Source: Chryseobacterium gleum (GTDB taxonomy: Bacteria > Bacteroidota > Bacteroidia > UBA10329). From it: 64,000 bases of DNA. The notes below the pieces were generated by a model. The model did no database searches. It had not been told where the DNA came from and saw only the letters and a program-made list of their open reading frames with translations. The position numbers and the translations under genes were made by a program. Where the stretch lies: NCBI GenBank assembly GCA_945903645.1, contig CAMDOM010000003.1, forward strand, positions 1 to 64,000, written 5' to 3'. Position 1 is the stretch's first letter, and the number at the start of each line of letters is the position of its first letter. Of the stretch, positions 6,955 to 15,215 are shown in pieces.

Positions 6955-9939
6955 ATGTTGCTCAATTGTCACACCCATTTTAGCCTGAAATATGGCATTC
7001 TTTCTCCTAGGCAATTGCTGGAGGAAGCTCAAGCAAAAAGGTGGAAACGTTTTGTGCTTACGGATATCAACAATACATCGGCAGGCCTCGATGTGTTGCG
7101 CATGGCGCCTGAATATGGCATAGAACCACTGCTCGGAATTGACTTCCGGAATGGCGCGCAGCAGGTGTTTGTGGGCATTGCACAAAACAACGCAGGTTGG
7201 CAGGAATTGAATAGTTATCTCTCTCAATTTCTTGACGGAGAGCAGAAGGAGATTCCAGCTCGCGCTCCAAATTTTCAAAATGCATTTGTGGTTTATCCCA
7301 TTCAAACCGAAGTGGATTTTGAATTAAAAAACCATGAATTCATTGGCATTTCTATGGCCGAACTGCGGCATCATCCATTCTCGCGTTGGAAAGGAATGGA
7401 GGAAAAAATGGTGGTGCTCAATCCTACAACGTTTCGCAATAAGAGCGACTTCAATGCCCATCGATTGTTGCGAGCAATAGATTGCAACAGCCTGCTCAGT
7501 CGTTTGCCCAAATCGGAGGAAGCAAATCCGCAGGCAATCATGCCCTTGGAAACGGAACTTGAAGATGCATTTGCTGCATATCCTCAAATTCTATCCAACA
7601 CTACGCAATTACTAAACAGCTGCACTATTCATTTCGATTTCGGACCTGATTTTGGGCATAGAAATCAAAAATGCTATTTGCAAAATGAGGAAGAAGACAT
7701 TGCCCTGCTTCGCAAATTGGCTTATGATGGAGTGGACTATCGCTACGGTCAATCGCCTGAATCCGAAGTTATTGAACGCATCGAACGCGAACTCACTACC
7801 ATCCAAGAAAAAGGGTTCGTTTCCTATTTTCTCATCAGTTGGGATATTGTTTCCTATGCCCAATCGAAGGGCTATTTTTATGTAGGACGCGGAAGTGGTG
7901 CCAATAGCATAATCTCTTTTCTTTTACGCATTACTGATGTCGACCCGATTCAACTGAATCTTTATTTCGAGCGATTTATCAATCTATTTCGAAGAAATCC
8001 ACCCGATTTTGATATCGATTTTTCGTGGAAGGATAGGGAAGATGTGACCCGATATATTTTCAACAGGTTTCCACATGTAGCGCTTTGTGGTGCTTATGTC
8101 ACGTTTCAAAGGCGCTCGGTGATTCGTGAGTTGGGGAAAGTTTTCGGGCTTCCGTCAGAAGAAATTGTTCGGCTTCAACGAGAAATGACAGCCATCGACC
8201 GCAATACCCAACTCATTTTGCATTACAGCGAATTGATTCATGGATTTCCCAGTCATTTGAGTCCGCATTCCGCAGGAATTCTCATTTCAGAGAAGCCTTT
8301 GCATACTTACACGGCCACATTTCTTCCGCCAAAAGGATTTTCTACGGTTCATTTCGATATGATAATTGCCGAAGATGTTGGGCTTTATAAGTGGGACATT
8401 TTGGGGCAGCGAGGTTTGGCCAAAATCAAGGATTCACTTTCCATAATTGAAGCCAATAAACCAGATGCTCAATTTGATATTCATGACGTGCGAAGCTTTT
8501 ATGCTGACGCGAAGTGCAATGCGCTTTTGGCTGCTGGCAAGGCAATTGGCTGCTTCTATATTGAGTCTCCTGCCATGCGGATGTTACTCACCAAACTTCG
8601 CGTGGACGATTACTTGGGGTTGGTGGCAGCCAGTTCTGTAATCCGTCCTGGCGTGGCACAAAGTGGCATGATGCAGCAATACATCCTGCGTCATCGCTAC
8701 CCTGAAAAACGCAAAGAAGCGCATCCTACCTTGCTCGAAATAATGCCTGAGACTTATGGCGTTATGGTGTATCAAGAAGATGTGATAAAGGTGGCGCATC
8801 ACTATGCAGGGCTCAATCCGTCACAGGCCGATGTGTTGAGACGCGGAATGAGTGGGAAATTTCGAGGTCGAGAGGAGTTCTTCCAAGTGCGCGAGCAGTT
8901 TTTTGTGAATTGCCAAAAAATGGGTCGAGAGGATGCGTCCACACAAGATATTTGGCGGCAGATTGAAAGTTTTGCAGGTTATGCATTTGCCAAAGGCCAT
9001 TCTGCCAGCTATGCAGTAGAAAGCTACCAATGCCTATTTCTGAAAGCCTATTTTCCGTTGGAATACATGGTTGCCACCATCAACAATGGAGGTGGTTTTT
9101 ATTCCCAACAAATCTATTTGCATGAAGCGCGTATGCATGGTGCGCATGTAGAATTGCCCTGCGTTAATCTGAGTTTTTCGGAGTTTACTATTAGCGGAAT
9201 CACCATTCACATTGGTTTGGCTTTCATCAACGGAATAGAGACCGCCATGTTGGATGCTTTGATTGAGGAAAGAACCGAGAATGGTGCTTTTGCTGATTTG
9301 CGCGATGTTGTGGAACGCGTGCCCATTTCGCTCGAACAATTGCTGCTACTTATTCGGTCTGGGGCATTCCGATTCACACAAAAAGATAAAAAAACGCTTT
9401 TGTGGGATGCTCATTTTTTGCTTGGAAAAGGGAAGAAACTTTCCTCAGAAAGCAATCTGTTTCGAGTAAAACCTCAAGAGTTTGTGCTTCCCAACCTGTG
9501 GTATCATGAATTGGAAAACGCCTATGATGAAATTGAATTGTTGGGTTATCCCGTCACGGTTTCACCTTTCGATTTGGTGGATTGCGAAGGTCAACCTACA
9601 CTAACATCAAATCAATTGGCAGAGAATGTTGGGAAGGTGGTAGCTATTTTGGGATACCGCGTTCACGTGAAACAGACCAGCACAAAGCAGCGCGAGAAGA
9701 TGCATTTTGGCACGTTGATAGACCTTGAAGGGAATTGGATTGATACGGTTCATTTTCCAAAAGCAGCTGCACAATTCCCGTTTAGAGGGCCAGGAGTGTA
9801 TAAACTTCGAGGAAAAGTGACCGAAGAATTTGGCCACATTAGCTTGATGGTTGAGCAATTGGAACGCTTGCCGAATCTGGATTTAGGCTCGACAAATACT
9901 CGGTTAAGCGATAAGATTACCAGTAAGCAACGGCAATAG
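6955..9939 (+). CDS. DNA polymerase III alpha-subunit homologue, short form (error-prone DnaE2-like?)
   Basis: A 994-residue C-family polymerase, clearly shorter than replicative DnaE (~1,160-1,500). An N-terminal PHP domain starts at CHTHFSLKYG. Its later metal motif reads LTDINN, without the usual His, so PHP exonuclease activity is doubtful. The palm shows GRGSGANS and the catalytic PDFDIDF with Asp351 and Asp353. The fingers and helix-hairpin-helix region follow, with an OB-fold at about 885-970. The tau-binding tail of replicative subunits is missing. This size and layout fit a second, accessory or error-prone DnaE. No imuA/imuB or dinB gene is in the window to support the ImuC role. It starts with ATG 84 bp after the cyclophilin gene; a weak TACCTTGA lies just upstream. 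Confidence 0.85.
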   Translation: MLLNCHTHFSLKYGILSPRQLLEEAQAKRWKRFVLTDINNTSAGLDVLRMAPEYGIEPLLGIDFRNGAQQVFVGIAQNNAGWQELNSYLSQFLDGEQKEIPARAPNFQNAFVVYPIQTEVDFELKNHEFIGISMAELRHHPFSRWKGMEEKMVVLNPTTFRNKSDFNAHRLLRAIDCNSLLSRLPKSEEANPQAIMPLETELEDAFAAYPQILSNTTQLLNSCTIHFDFGPDFGHRNQKCYLQNEEEDIALLRKLAYDGVDYRYGQSPESEVIERIERELTTIQEKGFVSYFLISWDIVSYAQSKGYFYVGRGSGANSIISFLLRITDVDPIQLNLYFERFINLFRRNPPDFDIDFSWKDREDVTRYIFNRFPHVALCGAYVTFQRRSVIRELGKVFGLPSEEIVRLQREMTAIDRNTQLILHYSELIHGFPSHLSPHSAGILISEKPLHTYTATFLPPKGFSTVHFDMIIAEDVGLYKWDILGQRGLAKIKDSLSIIEANKPDAQFDIHDVRSFYADAKCNALLAAGKAIGCFYIESPAMRMLLTKLRVDDYLGLVAASSVIRPGVAQSGMMQQYILRHRYPEKRKEAHPTLLEIMPETYGVMVYQEDVIKVAHHYAGLNPSQADVLRRGMSGKFRGREEFFQVREQFFVNCQKMGREDASTQDIWRQIESFAGYAFAKGHSASYAVESYQCLFLKAYFPLEYMVATINNGGGFYSQQIYLHEARMHGAHVELPCVNLSFSEFTISGITIHIGLAFINGIETAMLDALIEERTENGAFADLRDVVERVPISLEQLLLLIRSGAFRFTQKDKKTLLWDAHFLLGKGKKLSSESNLFRVKPQEFVLPNLWYHELENAYDEIELLGYPVTVSPFDLVDCEGQPTLTSNQLAENVGKVVAILGYRVHVKQTSTKQREKMHFGTLIDLEGNWIDTVHFPKAAAQFPFRGPGVYKLRGKVTEEFGHISLMVEQLERLPNLDLGSTNTRLSDKITSKQRQ

Positions 9940-9971
9940 TTTTGGATGCCAATTGCCCTTAACGAAAAGCC

Positions 9972-9979
9972 TACTTTTG
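9972..9979 (+). promoter_or_regulatory. -7 promoter element TACTTTTG before the epimerase-CBS gene
   Basis: TACTTTTG matches TAnnTTTG and ends 11 bp before the ATG at 9991. It lies inside the longer open frame (ATG at 9946), so it supports the 9991 start. Confidence 0.5.
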
Positions 9980-9990
9980 CAAAGCATCGA

Positions 9991-10998
9991 ATGAAGATAT
10001 CGGCCTCAGTTTACGCAGACCAACGCCAAAATTTGGCGGCTACGGTGCATGAGTTAGAGTTGTGCCATGCCGATATGTTGCATGTGGATTGTAAAGACAA
10101 TCCCGCCATTTTCGATGATATTCGAACGCTTCGAACCTTAACCAAATTGCCCCTTGATTTGCACCTCATAACCGCAAATCCATCACGGTATTTTGAGTTA
10201 TTGGAGGATAATCCAGTCGAATTTCTCACGCTGCAATACGAAACCTTAGATAAAGGTGCGGCTTTGCCCACTTTGGGTTATACCAAGTTGGGTATGGCTT
10301 TTAGCGAAGGTTCGGACGTTGCGTTGTTTCTTCCTTTCGCCCAGCAATGCGATTTTGTACTCATTATGGCTACAACTCCTGGGGAGAGTGGAGGTTTGTT
10401 TCGTACGGAAAGTTTTAGAAGAATCCGCGAGTTCAAACGGTTGTTTCCAGATAAACGGATTCATGTGGATGGTGGAGTAAATGCCGAAGTGTCATTTATT
10501 CTCAGAAATCTAGGAGTGAATTGTGCCGTTAGCGGTTCCTATTTGTTTAAGGAGACAACGGTTGGTGGCGCTATGCTTCAACTTCGAAATGGAGTGACAG
10601 ACTCGCATTATCGTGTTTGCGATTTTATGCGCGGTATGGAAGAGACTCCAGTTTTAAACGAAGATGGGCTAACTACCGAACGCATTTTGACCAGTATAGA
10701 AAAGGCCAAATTGGGATTTACGCTAATTACTGACACAGCAGGATTGCTAATGGGCATGGTGAGCAATGCCGATTTAAGACGTGGAATGTTGAATCAGATA
10801 GACGATTTAAACGCCCTCCATCCAGAGCATCTTATCAATAGAAATCCTATAGCTGTGCACGAAGAATTGATCGTGAAAGAACTGCTTGGGTTCATTCGCA
10901 GACAACCAATTTCAATCAATTATTTGCCTGTGATAAATGCCCATGGTCAGCTCACAGGCTCGTTAACATTCAATGACCTTATTAAAGGAGAAGCATGA
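9991..10998 (+). CDS. ribulose-phosphate 3-epimerase-like TIM barrel fused to a CBS pair
   Basis: A 335-residue protein. Residues 1-210 follow ribulose-phosphate 3-epimerase. The metal ligands expected from the family are present as His31 and Asp33 (HVDCKD), His58 (DLHLI) and Asp160 (HVDGG), followed by phosphate-binding glycines and SGSYLF. Residues about 215-335 form a CBS pair with a SNADLRRGM motif, of the type that binds adenine nucleotides in regulated enzymes. The start at 9991 is chosen because a promoter element sits just upstream and MKISASVY aligns with epimerase N-termini; ATG 9946 is the alternative. The gene overlaps aroF by 4 bp (ATGA), so translation is coupled. The epimerase feeds the pathway that makes erythrose 4-phosphate, the aroF substrate. 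Activity is inferred. Confidence 0.75.
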   Translation: MKISASVYADQRQNLAATVHELELCHADMLHVDCKDNPAIFDDIRTLRTLTKLPLDLHLITANPSRYFELLEDNPVEFLTLQYETLDKGAALPTLGYTKLGMAFSEGSDVALFLPFAQQCDFVLIMATTPGESGGLFRTESFRRIREFKRLFPDKRIHVDGGVNAEVSFILRNLGVNCAVSGSYLFKETTVGGAMLQLRNGVTDSHYRVCDFMRGMEETPVLNEDGLTTERILTSIEKAKLGFTLITDTAGLLMGMVSNADLRRGMLNQIDDLNALHPEHLINRNPIAVHEELIVKELLGFIRRQPISINYLPVINAHGQLTGSLTFNDLIKGEA

Positions 10999-11993
10999 TT
11001 ATTCAATTGAAGAGTGGAATTAGTAAAGCTCAATCCGAACAATTGGCGGTTGCGGCTGACGCATTTTGTATTAGCGAAGGAGGGAAGTTTGTGTTGGTGA
11101 ATAGCTCAAGCGAGAAGGGATTGTTGAAAGAATTGGAACCTCACACAGATAAGTTCTTTGAGTTTTCGAGCGATATGCAGTTGGCAAGTAGAGAATATCG
11201 TTCTGAAACGCGAACCATTCGCTTCGGAAATTCAGTGATTGGTGGCACAACCAATCATACTGTTGTAATTGCTGGCCCATGCTCTATTGAGAGTGAAGGA
11301 CAAATTGTGGAGTCGTCCAAATTATTGAAGGAGTTGAACATTGGAACATTGCGCGCAGGATGCTATAAGCCGCGCACTTCACCTTATAGCTTTCAAGGAA
11401 TGGGTCTTGATGGGCTGAAGTTGCTTGCTAAAATGCGTGAACAGTTTGGACTCAATATTATTACCGAAGTGCGCGATGCCTCGCAAGTGGATGAAGTAAT
11501 TGAATATGCCGACATTGTTCAAATTGGAGCAAAGGCAATGTACGATCAAGGTATTTTGCGCAAATGTGGCAAGGTGAATAAGCCTATCCTGCTTAAGCGC
11601 GGTTTTGGAAGCACGCTACAGGAATTGGTACAGGCAGCCGAGTTTATTTTGTCTGGAGGCAATCAAGACGTGATGCTGTGTGAGCGGGGCATACGCACGT
11701 TCGAAACCAAAACGCGATTTACGCTTGATTTGTGTGGAGTTTCCTATTTAAAGGAATACACGAACTTGCCAGTTATTCTAGACCCATCTCATGCTATGGG
11801 TTATGCGTATGGAGTTCCAGATTTGGCGCGTGCTTGCACCGCAATGGGTGTAGATGGTTTGCTCATTGAAGTGCATCCAACGCCAAAAACTGCCAAATCT
11901 GATGCGTCTCAGCAGCTAAATCACAATGAGTTCCGTGCGCTGATGGCTACACTGCATCCCATTGCAGCTGCTGTAGGAAAACAAATTGTTTAA
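10995..11993 (+). CDS. aroF: 3-deoxy-7-phosphoheptulonate synthase (DAHP synthase, type I-beta)
   Basis: A 332-residue enzyme condensing phosphoenolpyruvate and erythrose 4-phosphate, the first step of the shikimate pathway to aromatic amino acids. An N-terminal ferredoxin-like regulatory domain (~1-75) precedes the barrel, the layout of Bacillus and Thermotoga I-beta enzymes where it gives feedback inhibition. Barrel signatures are IAGPCSIES, RAGCYKPRTSPYSFQG, IGAKAMYDQ, LLKRGFG, CERGIRTFE and DPSHAMGY, together with the C-terminal LIEVHPTP. The ATG overlaps the stop of the epimerase-CBS gene by 4 bp. A strong bidirectional terminator closes the operon 23 bp after the stop. Confidence 0.95.
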   Translation: MIIQLKSGISKAQSEQLAVAADAFCISEGGKFVLVNSSSEKGLLKELEPHTDKFFEFSSDMQLASREYRSETRTIRFGNSVIGGTTNHTVVIAGPCSIESEGQIVESSKLLKELNIGTLRAGCYKPRTSPYSFQGMGLDGLKLLAKMREQFGLNIITEVRDASQVDEVIEYADIVQIGAKAMYDQGILRKCGKVNKPILLKRGFGSTLQELVQAAEFILSGGNQDVMLCERGIRTFETKTRFTLDLCGVSYLKEYTNLPVILDPSHAMGYAYGVPDLARACTAMGVDGLLIEVHPTPKTAKSDASQQLNHNEFRALMATLHPIAAAVGKQIV

Positions 11994-12015
11994 GCGAATT
12001 AGTTTGCCCTAAGGC

Positions 12016-12060
12016 CATAAAAAAATCCCTTTTCAGATTCTGAAAAGGGATTTTTTTATG
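12016..12060. terminator. bidirectional rho-independent terminator, aroF / rplS
   Basis: Two exactly complementary 22-base arms flank a single T at 12038. The core stem is ATCCCTTTTCAGA, with A-runs on the left and T-runs on the right. It stands between the convergent aroF and rplS genes and can serve both. Confidence 0.92.
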
Positions 12061-12080
12061 AGTGATATCCTTGTCGGATA

Positions 12081-12434
12081 TTATTTCATGCGTTTCTCTT
12101 TGATACGGGCTTTCTTACCAGTGAGTGCGCGTAGGTAGAAAATACGTGCTCTACGAACCACACCGCTTTTGTTTAGTTCTATTGAAGTGATGCTAGGAGT
12201 GCTGAACGAAAATACACGCTCTACACCAACACCACCGCTAATCTTACGAACTGTGAATGTCTCCGTTGCACCAGCACCTTTACGTTGAAGAACAACGCCT
12301 TGAAAACGCTGTGGGCGTGTTTTTGCACCCTCAGTGATTAGGTATTCTACAGTAATGGTGTCACCACCTCTAAAGTTCGGATGCTCCACCCGTTTGTTGT
12401 AACCGTCTCTTACTATGTTTATCAGCGCGTCCAT
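12081..12434 (-). CDS. rplS: 50S ribosomal protein L19
   Basis: A 117-residue large-subunit protein located at the 30S-50S interface. Family signatures are FRGGDTITVEYLI, EGAKTRPQRFQGVVLQRKG, TFTVRKISGGVGVERVF, VRRARIFYLR and the terminal GKKARIKEKRMK. ATG 12434 gives the usual length. The open frame runs 10 codons further to a TTG at 12464, but that start is only about 11 bp from the -7 promoter element and no family member needs the extension. It is a single gene ending at the shared terminator. Confidence 0.95.
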   Translation of the reverse strand: MDALINIVRDGYNKRVEHPNFRGGDTITVEYLITEGAKTRPQRFQGVVLQRKGAGATETFTVRKISGGVGVERVFSFSTPSITSIELNKSGVVRRARIFYLRALTGKKARIKEKRMK

Positions 12435-12475
12435 TATGTTCTTTATCGCTTGTTTATCTCCCAAAAATGGGATGG

Positions 12476-12483
12476 CAAAAGTA
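12476..12483 (-). promoter_or_regulatory. -7 promoter element TACTTTTG for rplS
   Basis: Read on the minus strand, TACTTTTG matches TAnnTTTG. It lies 41 bp upstream of the preferred rplS ATG. Confidence 0.55.
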
Positions 12484-12553
12484 AATCTTTTTTCTTTTGA
12501 ATATGCGGTATTAAGAAATTCGTATCAAATTCTGTTTAACCGATTAAACTACC

Positions 12554-13252
12554 TCATTTTCCGCTCGTTACATGAAGATACTTCAATGTCCCAAGCGCAA
12601 GAAAATACTGACCCGAGAGGTATAATGACATATTCAGAACCTGGTCGTATTCAAAATCAACCACAAATTTGTTCCAAGCAATTACGCAATCGGAAAGAAT
12701 GAAAAGTACCGCGCCAAATAGAATAATACGATAGTTCTCACTTTCTGTATGCCCAGCCCGCAATGCTGCAATAATGCCCATAAGGGTAATTACACTGGTG
12801 TAAGCCAACACTGGAATGTACATTTCGCTCAGCCCAGCCTGTAATTTCCAAAAGAATAATGCTGTGAAAAGTATGAATGGAACTGCCACCAAAACCGCTT
12901 TTGGAAGTTGAAATGGCGCACTAGATTTTTTGATGCTACCAATAAAAGCTGCCGCATAGCCTAAATGAGCAATTAGGAACGCACTTAACCCAATGATGAA
13001 GAGCAAAGGATTTTCTCGATCAAGCATCAGGGCAATGTCTCCAAACCAAGAGAATAATAATCCAAACTGCATCAACTTGTAAAATGAACTTGTTCTATCG
13101 GTTGATAACTGGTAAAGCATTCCCATTAAAATGGGCATAAACAGAGGTTTTACGATTAAATGCAGTATATTTAATTCGAATACTAGCACGAGAAGATGTA
13201 ATGCAGTTACACCGAAGTACAAGAGACTAAAGTTCTTTAGGGAAAGGGTCAT
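12554..13252 (-). CDS. YhhN / TMEM86 family membrane protein, putative lysoplasmalogenase
   Basis: A 232-residue polytopic inner-membrane protein with about eight helices. Family motifs are KPLFMPIL, FSWFGDIALM, GLSAFLIAHLGY, the late GAVLFILSDCVIAWNKF and QYFLALG. The two conserved Asp residues of the family (in GDIALM and SDCVIA) are present. Characterised relatives, human TMEM86B and the bacterial YhhN enzymes, hydrolyse the vinyl-ether bond of lysoplasmalogens to a fatty aldehyde and a glycerophospho-base. It lies 19 bp after the alkylglycerol-monooxygenase-like gene on the same strand, so the two probably form an operon. The pairing strengthens the ether-lipid assignment beyond what the family name alone would give. 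Confidence 0.85.
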   Translation of the reverse strand: MTLSLKNFSLLYFGVTALHLLVLVFELNILHLIVKPLFMPILMGMLYQLSTDRTSSFYKLMQFGLLFSWFGDIALMLDRENPLLFIIGLSAFLIAHLGYAAAFIGSIKKSSAPFQLPKAVLVAVPFILFTALFFWKLQAGLSEMYIPVLAYTSVITLMGIIAALRAGHTESENYRIILFGAVLFILSDCVIAWNKFVVDFEYDQVLNMSLYLSGQYFLALGTLKYLHVTSGK

Positions 13253-13271
13253 TTTATATTGATTAGAGTTC

Positions 13272-14498
13272 TCAGTTGGGATTTGAATTTCTCAAATGAC
13301 GCACAATTCGTGCAAACCAAATGAAATTTAGCAAGGTGAAAATTGCGCTGTATTGCAGAATGGAATGAAAATGTGGCGATTGCCAAAAGAGTAAAGCTAC
13401 GATTAGTGTTATCAGTATTCGTCCGTATTCAGCGGCAATTATCCAAGGTTTGTTTTCAAATAGTCCACTAAGGTTTATCAATCCAAATAGAATATAAGCT
13501 GCGCTAGCACCGGTTTCTACGGCATTCATACTTGCTTCAAAAAACAGTAGTGCTGTGCTAATACTGAGCATTACAAGAAACATGACGGCCATATAGATAA
13601 GATGCTGTCCAATGGCGTCTGTGTTGTACTTGTGATAGGTTTTTAGATTGATTTCATGCGGCTTTTGCGGTCCTCCAAGGTATTCGGGCTGCCATCCAGG
13701 AGGCATCAGAAATACCAGAACTTTATCCTTAATACCATGCGCTTTTTTGGATAGATTCCATAAGTCTTTCCAATAGTGGACGTTGGCCCATAATGGATTC
13801 CAGCTATTTAAAGGTGTTGTAATTCCATAAACAACTTCTTCTTCTTCCTCTTGAAATGTGCCAAACATTCTATCCCAAATAATGAGCGAACCCGCATGAT
13901 TTCGGTCTATATATTTCGGATTACTACCATGATGAACTCTATGGTGTGATGGCGTATTGAGTACCCATTCCAAAGGTCCCATTTTTCCTATGGTTCGCGT
14001 ATGAATCCAAAATTGATACAGCGTGTTGAAGGAGTTCATCGCTAGAAACATGACAGGCGAAAATCCGCACAACGCCAGAGGTAAATAGAAAACCCAAGAA
14101 AAGCTATTTTGAAGCCATGACTGTCGAAGTGCGACTGATAAGTTGTATTCCTCGCTTTGATGGTGCACCACATGCGCTGCCCATAATGCATTGATTTCGT
14201 GACTTAAGCGATGAAACCAATAGTAGAAAAAATCCACGGTAAGTAGAAGCAAGACCCAATTTAATACTGATTCATCAAGCGTGAAAAACCGATAGTTTTT
14301 ATAGAGATGCAGGTATCCAAAAAAGAGAGCAGTTTTTAAGAAAATGCCAGTTAGTTGCTGACCAACACCCAAGCTAATGTTGGTGATCGTATCATTAAAG
14401 CGATATAAGTTGCTGTTTTTCCAAACAGAATACGCCAATTCGATTCCTATCAATAGGAAAAATGCTGGAATGGCTAAGGCGATATAATTCACTTCCAT
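13272..14498 (-). CDS. fatty-acid-hydroxylase superfamily membrane di-iron enzyme, alkylglycerol monooxygenase (AGMO/TMEM195)-like
   Basis: A 408-residue membrane protein with about eight hydrophobic helices. The eight-His di-iron set is complete: His96 and His100 (HRLSH), His109, His112 and His113 (HVVHH), and His186, His189 and His190 (HHRVHH, with His185). Beyond the generic sterol-desaturase motifs it shares long blocks with human AGMO: NLSVALRQSWLQ, LYQFWIHT, LNTPSHHRVHHG, DRNHAGSLIIWDRMFGTF and VVYGITTPLN. It also has the C-terminal hydrophobic extension that plain desaturases lack. AGMO cleaves the O-alkyl ether of alkylglycerols using tetrahydrobiopterin. The lysoplasmalogenase-like gene follows at 19 bp. 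A weak promoter-like TACTTTTA lies at 14504-14511. The substrate is inferred. Confidence 0.85.
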   Translation of the reverse strand: MEVNYIALAIPAFFLLIGIELAYSVWKNSNLYRFNDTITNISLGVGQQLTGIFLKTALFFGYLHLYKNYRFFTLDESVLNWVLLLLTVDFFYYWFHRLSHEINALWAAHVVHHQSEEYNLSVALRQSWLQNSFSWVFYLPLALCGFSPVMFLAMNSFNTLYQFWIHTRTIGKMGPLEWVLNTPSHHRVHHGSNPKYIDRNHAGSLIIWDRMFGTFQEEEEEVVYGITTPLNSWNPLWANVHYWKDLWNLSKKAHGIKDKVLVFLMPPGWQPEYLGGPQKPHEINLKTYHKYNTDAIGQHLIYMAVMFLVMLSISTALLFFEASMNAVETGASAAYILFGLINLSGLFENKPWIIAAEYGRILITLIVALLFWQSPHFHSILQYSAIFTLLNFIWFARIVRHLRNSNPN

Positions 14499-14629
14499 TG
14501 TGGTAAAAGTAGAAAACTAATGATGCGATTTTAGGTATCTAAATTATTGACTTTCAGCAAGGATTACAGTCACTTGTCCGAGTTTGAAATTTCAGCACCA
14601 AAAACACACGCTATGTAAATCTATCGGGC

Positions 14630-14637
14630 TACATTTG
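14630..14637 (+). promoter_or_regulatory. -7 promoter element TACATTTG before the dapA operon
   Basis: TACATTTG fits TAnnTTTG and ends 5 bp before the ATG at 14643, implying a very short or absent leader. Confidence 0.5.
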
Positions 14638-14642
14638 CTCAG

Positions 14643-15215
14643 ATGAAGCGATATCTACTCGATATTTCATTTGTGGTTCAATTGCGCACGCGATTGGGCG
14701 CCTATTTTCTTCAACGCGAAGCAACTAGCATTATACGTGCTACCAATAGCATTTCGTTGGATAAGGCTGTGAAATTGGGCGTTCTGTTCTCAGGTGAAGA
14801 CGAGCAAACCTTCAACACAGTGAGTGCCTTTCTCAAGGAATTGCGTGCTAATGGTAAGAAGGTGAAGTGTTTGGGTTATGTGGCTAAACCGCTTGCCGCA
14901 GCATCATTGCGGTCTAGTCAAGATTTGGAGTTTTTTTCGCAGGCGGATCTCAATTGGCATTTCCGTCCAGAAAGCAGTAGGGTTCGCAGCTTTATTGAAG
15001 AACCGTTTGATATTTTGATTGATTTGCGTATGCAAAGCAGCTTGTCAATTCTGTATTTGGCGGCTTTTTCAAAGGCAAAATTTAAAGTTGGCGATTTTAG
15101 CCAAGAGAATGAGCCTCATTATGATTTGATGATTGAACGCAGCGAGGAAATTGAATTGCGCGATTTTATAAAGCAAATCAAGCATTACCTAGGCATGTTG
15201 GATGCTGGCAAATAA
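14643..15215 (+). CDS. hypothetical protein (DUF6913-like), upstream of dapA
   Basis: A 190-residue soluble protein without signal peptide or membrane segment. It has an alternating alpha/beta pattern: LGVLFSGED, VKCLGYV, FDILIDLRMQSSLSILYLAAFSKAKFKVG. This resembles the Bacteroidota-restricted DUF6913 proteins. I am moderately sure of that name, and no function is known for the family. The phrase LSILYLAAFSKAKFKVG near the end is the most conserved-looking part. Its TAA overlaps the ATG of dapA (TAATG), so the two genes are translationally coupled and may work together. Confidence 0.7.
   Translation: MKRYLLDISFVVQLRTRLGAYFLQREATSIIRATNSISLDKAVKLGVLFSGEDEQTFNTVSAFLKELRANGKKVKCLGYVAKPLAAASLRSSQDLEFFSQADLNWHFRPESSRVRSFIEEPFDILIDLRMQSSLSILYLAAFSKAKFKVGDFSQENEPHYDLMIERSEEIELRDFIKQIKHYLGMLDAGK

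Noticed and set aside
12435-12464. TTG start of rplS
   Set aside because: It adds 10 codons not needed by L19 and starts very close to the promoter element.
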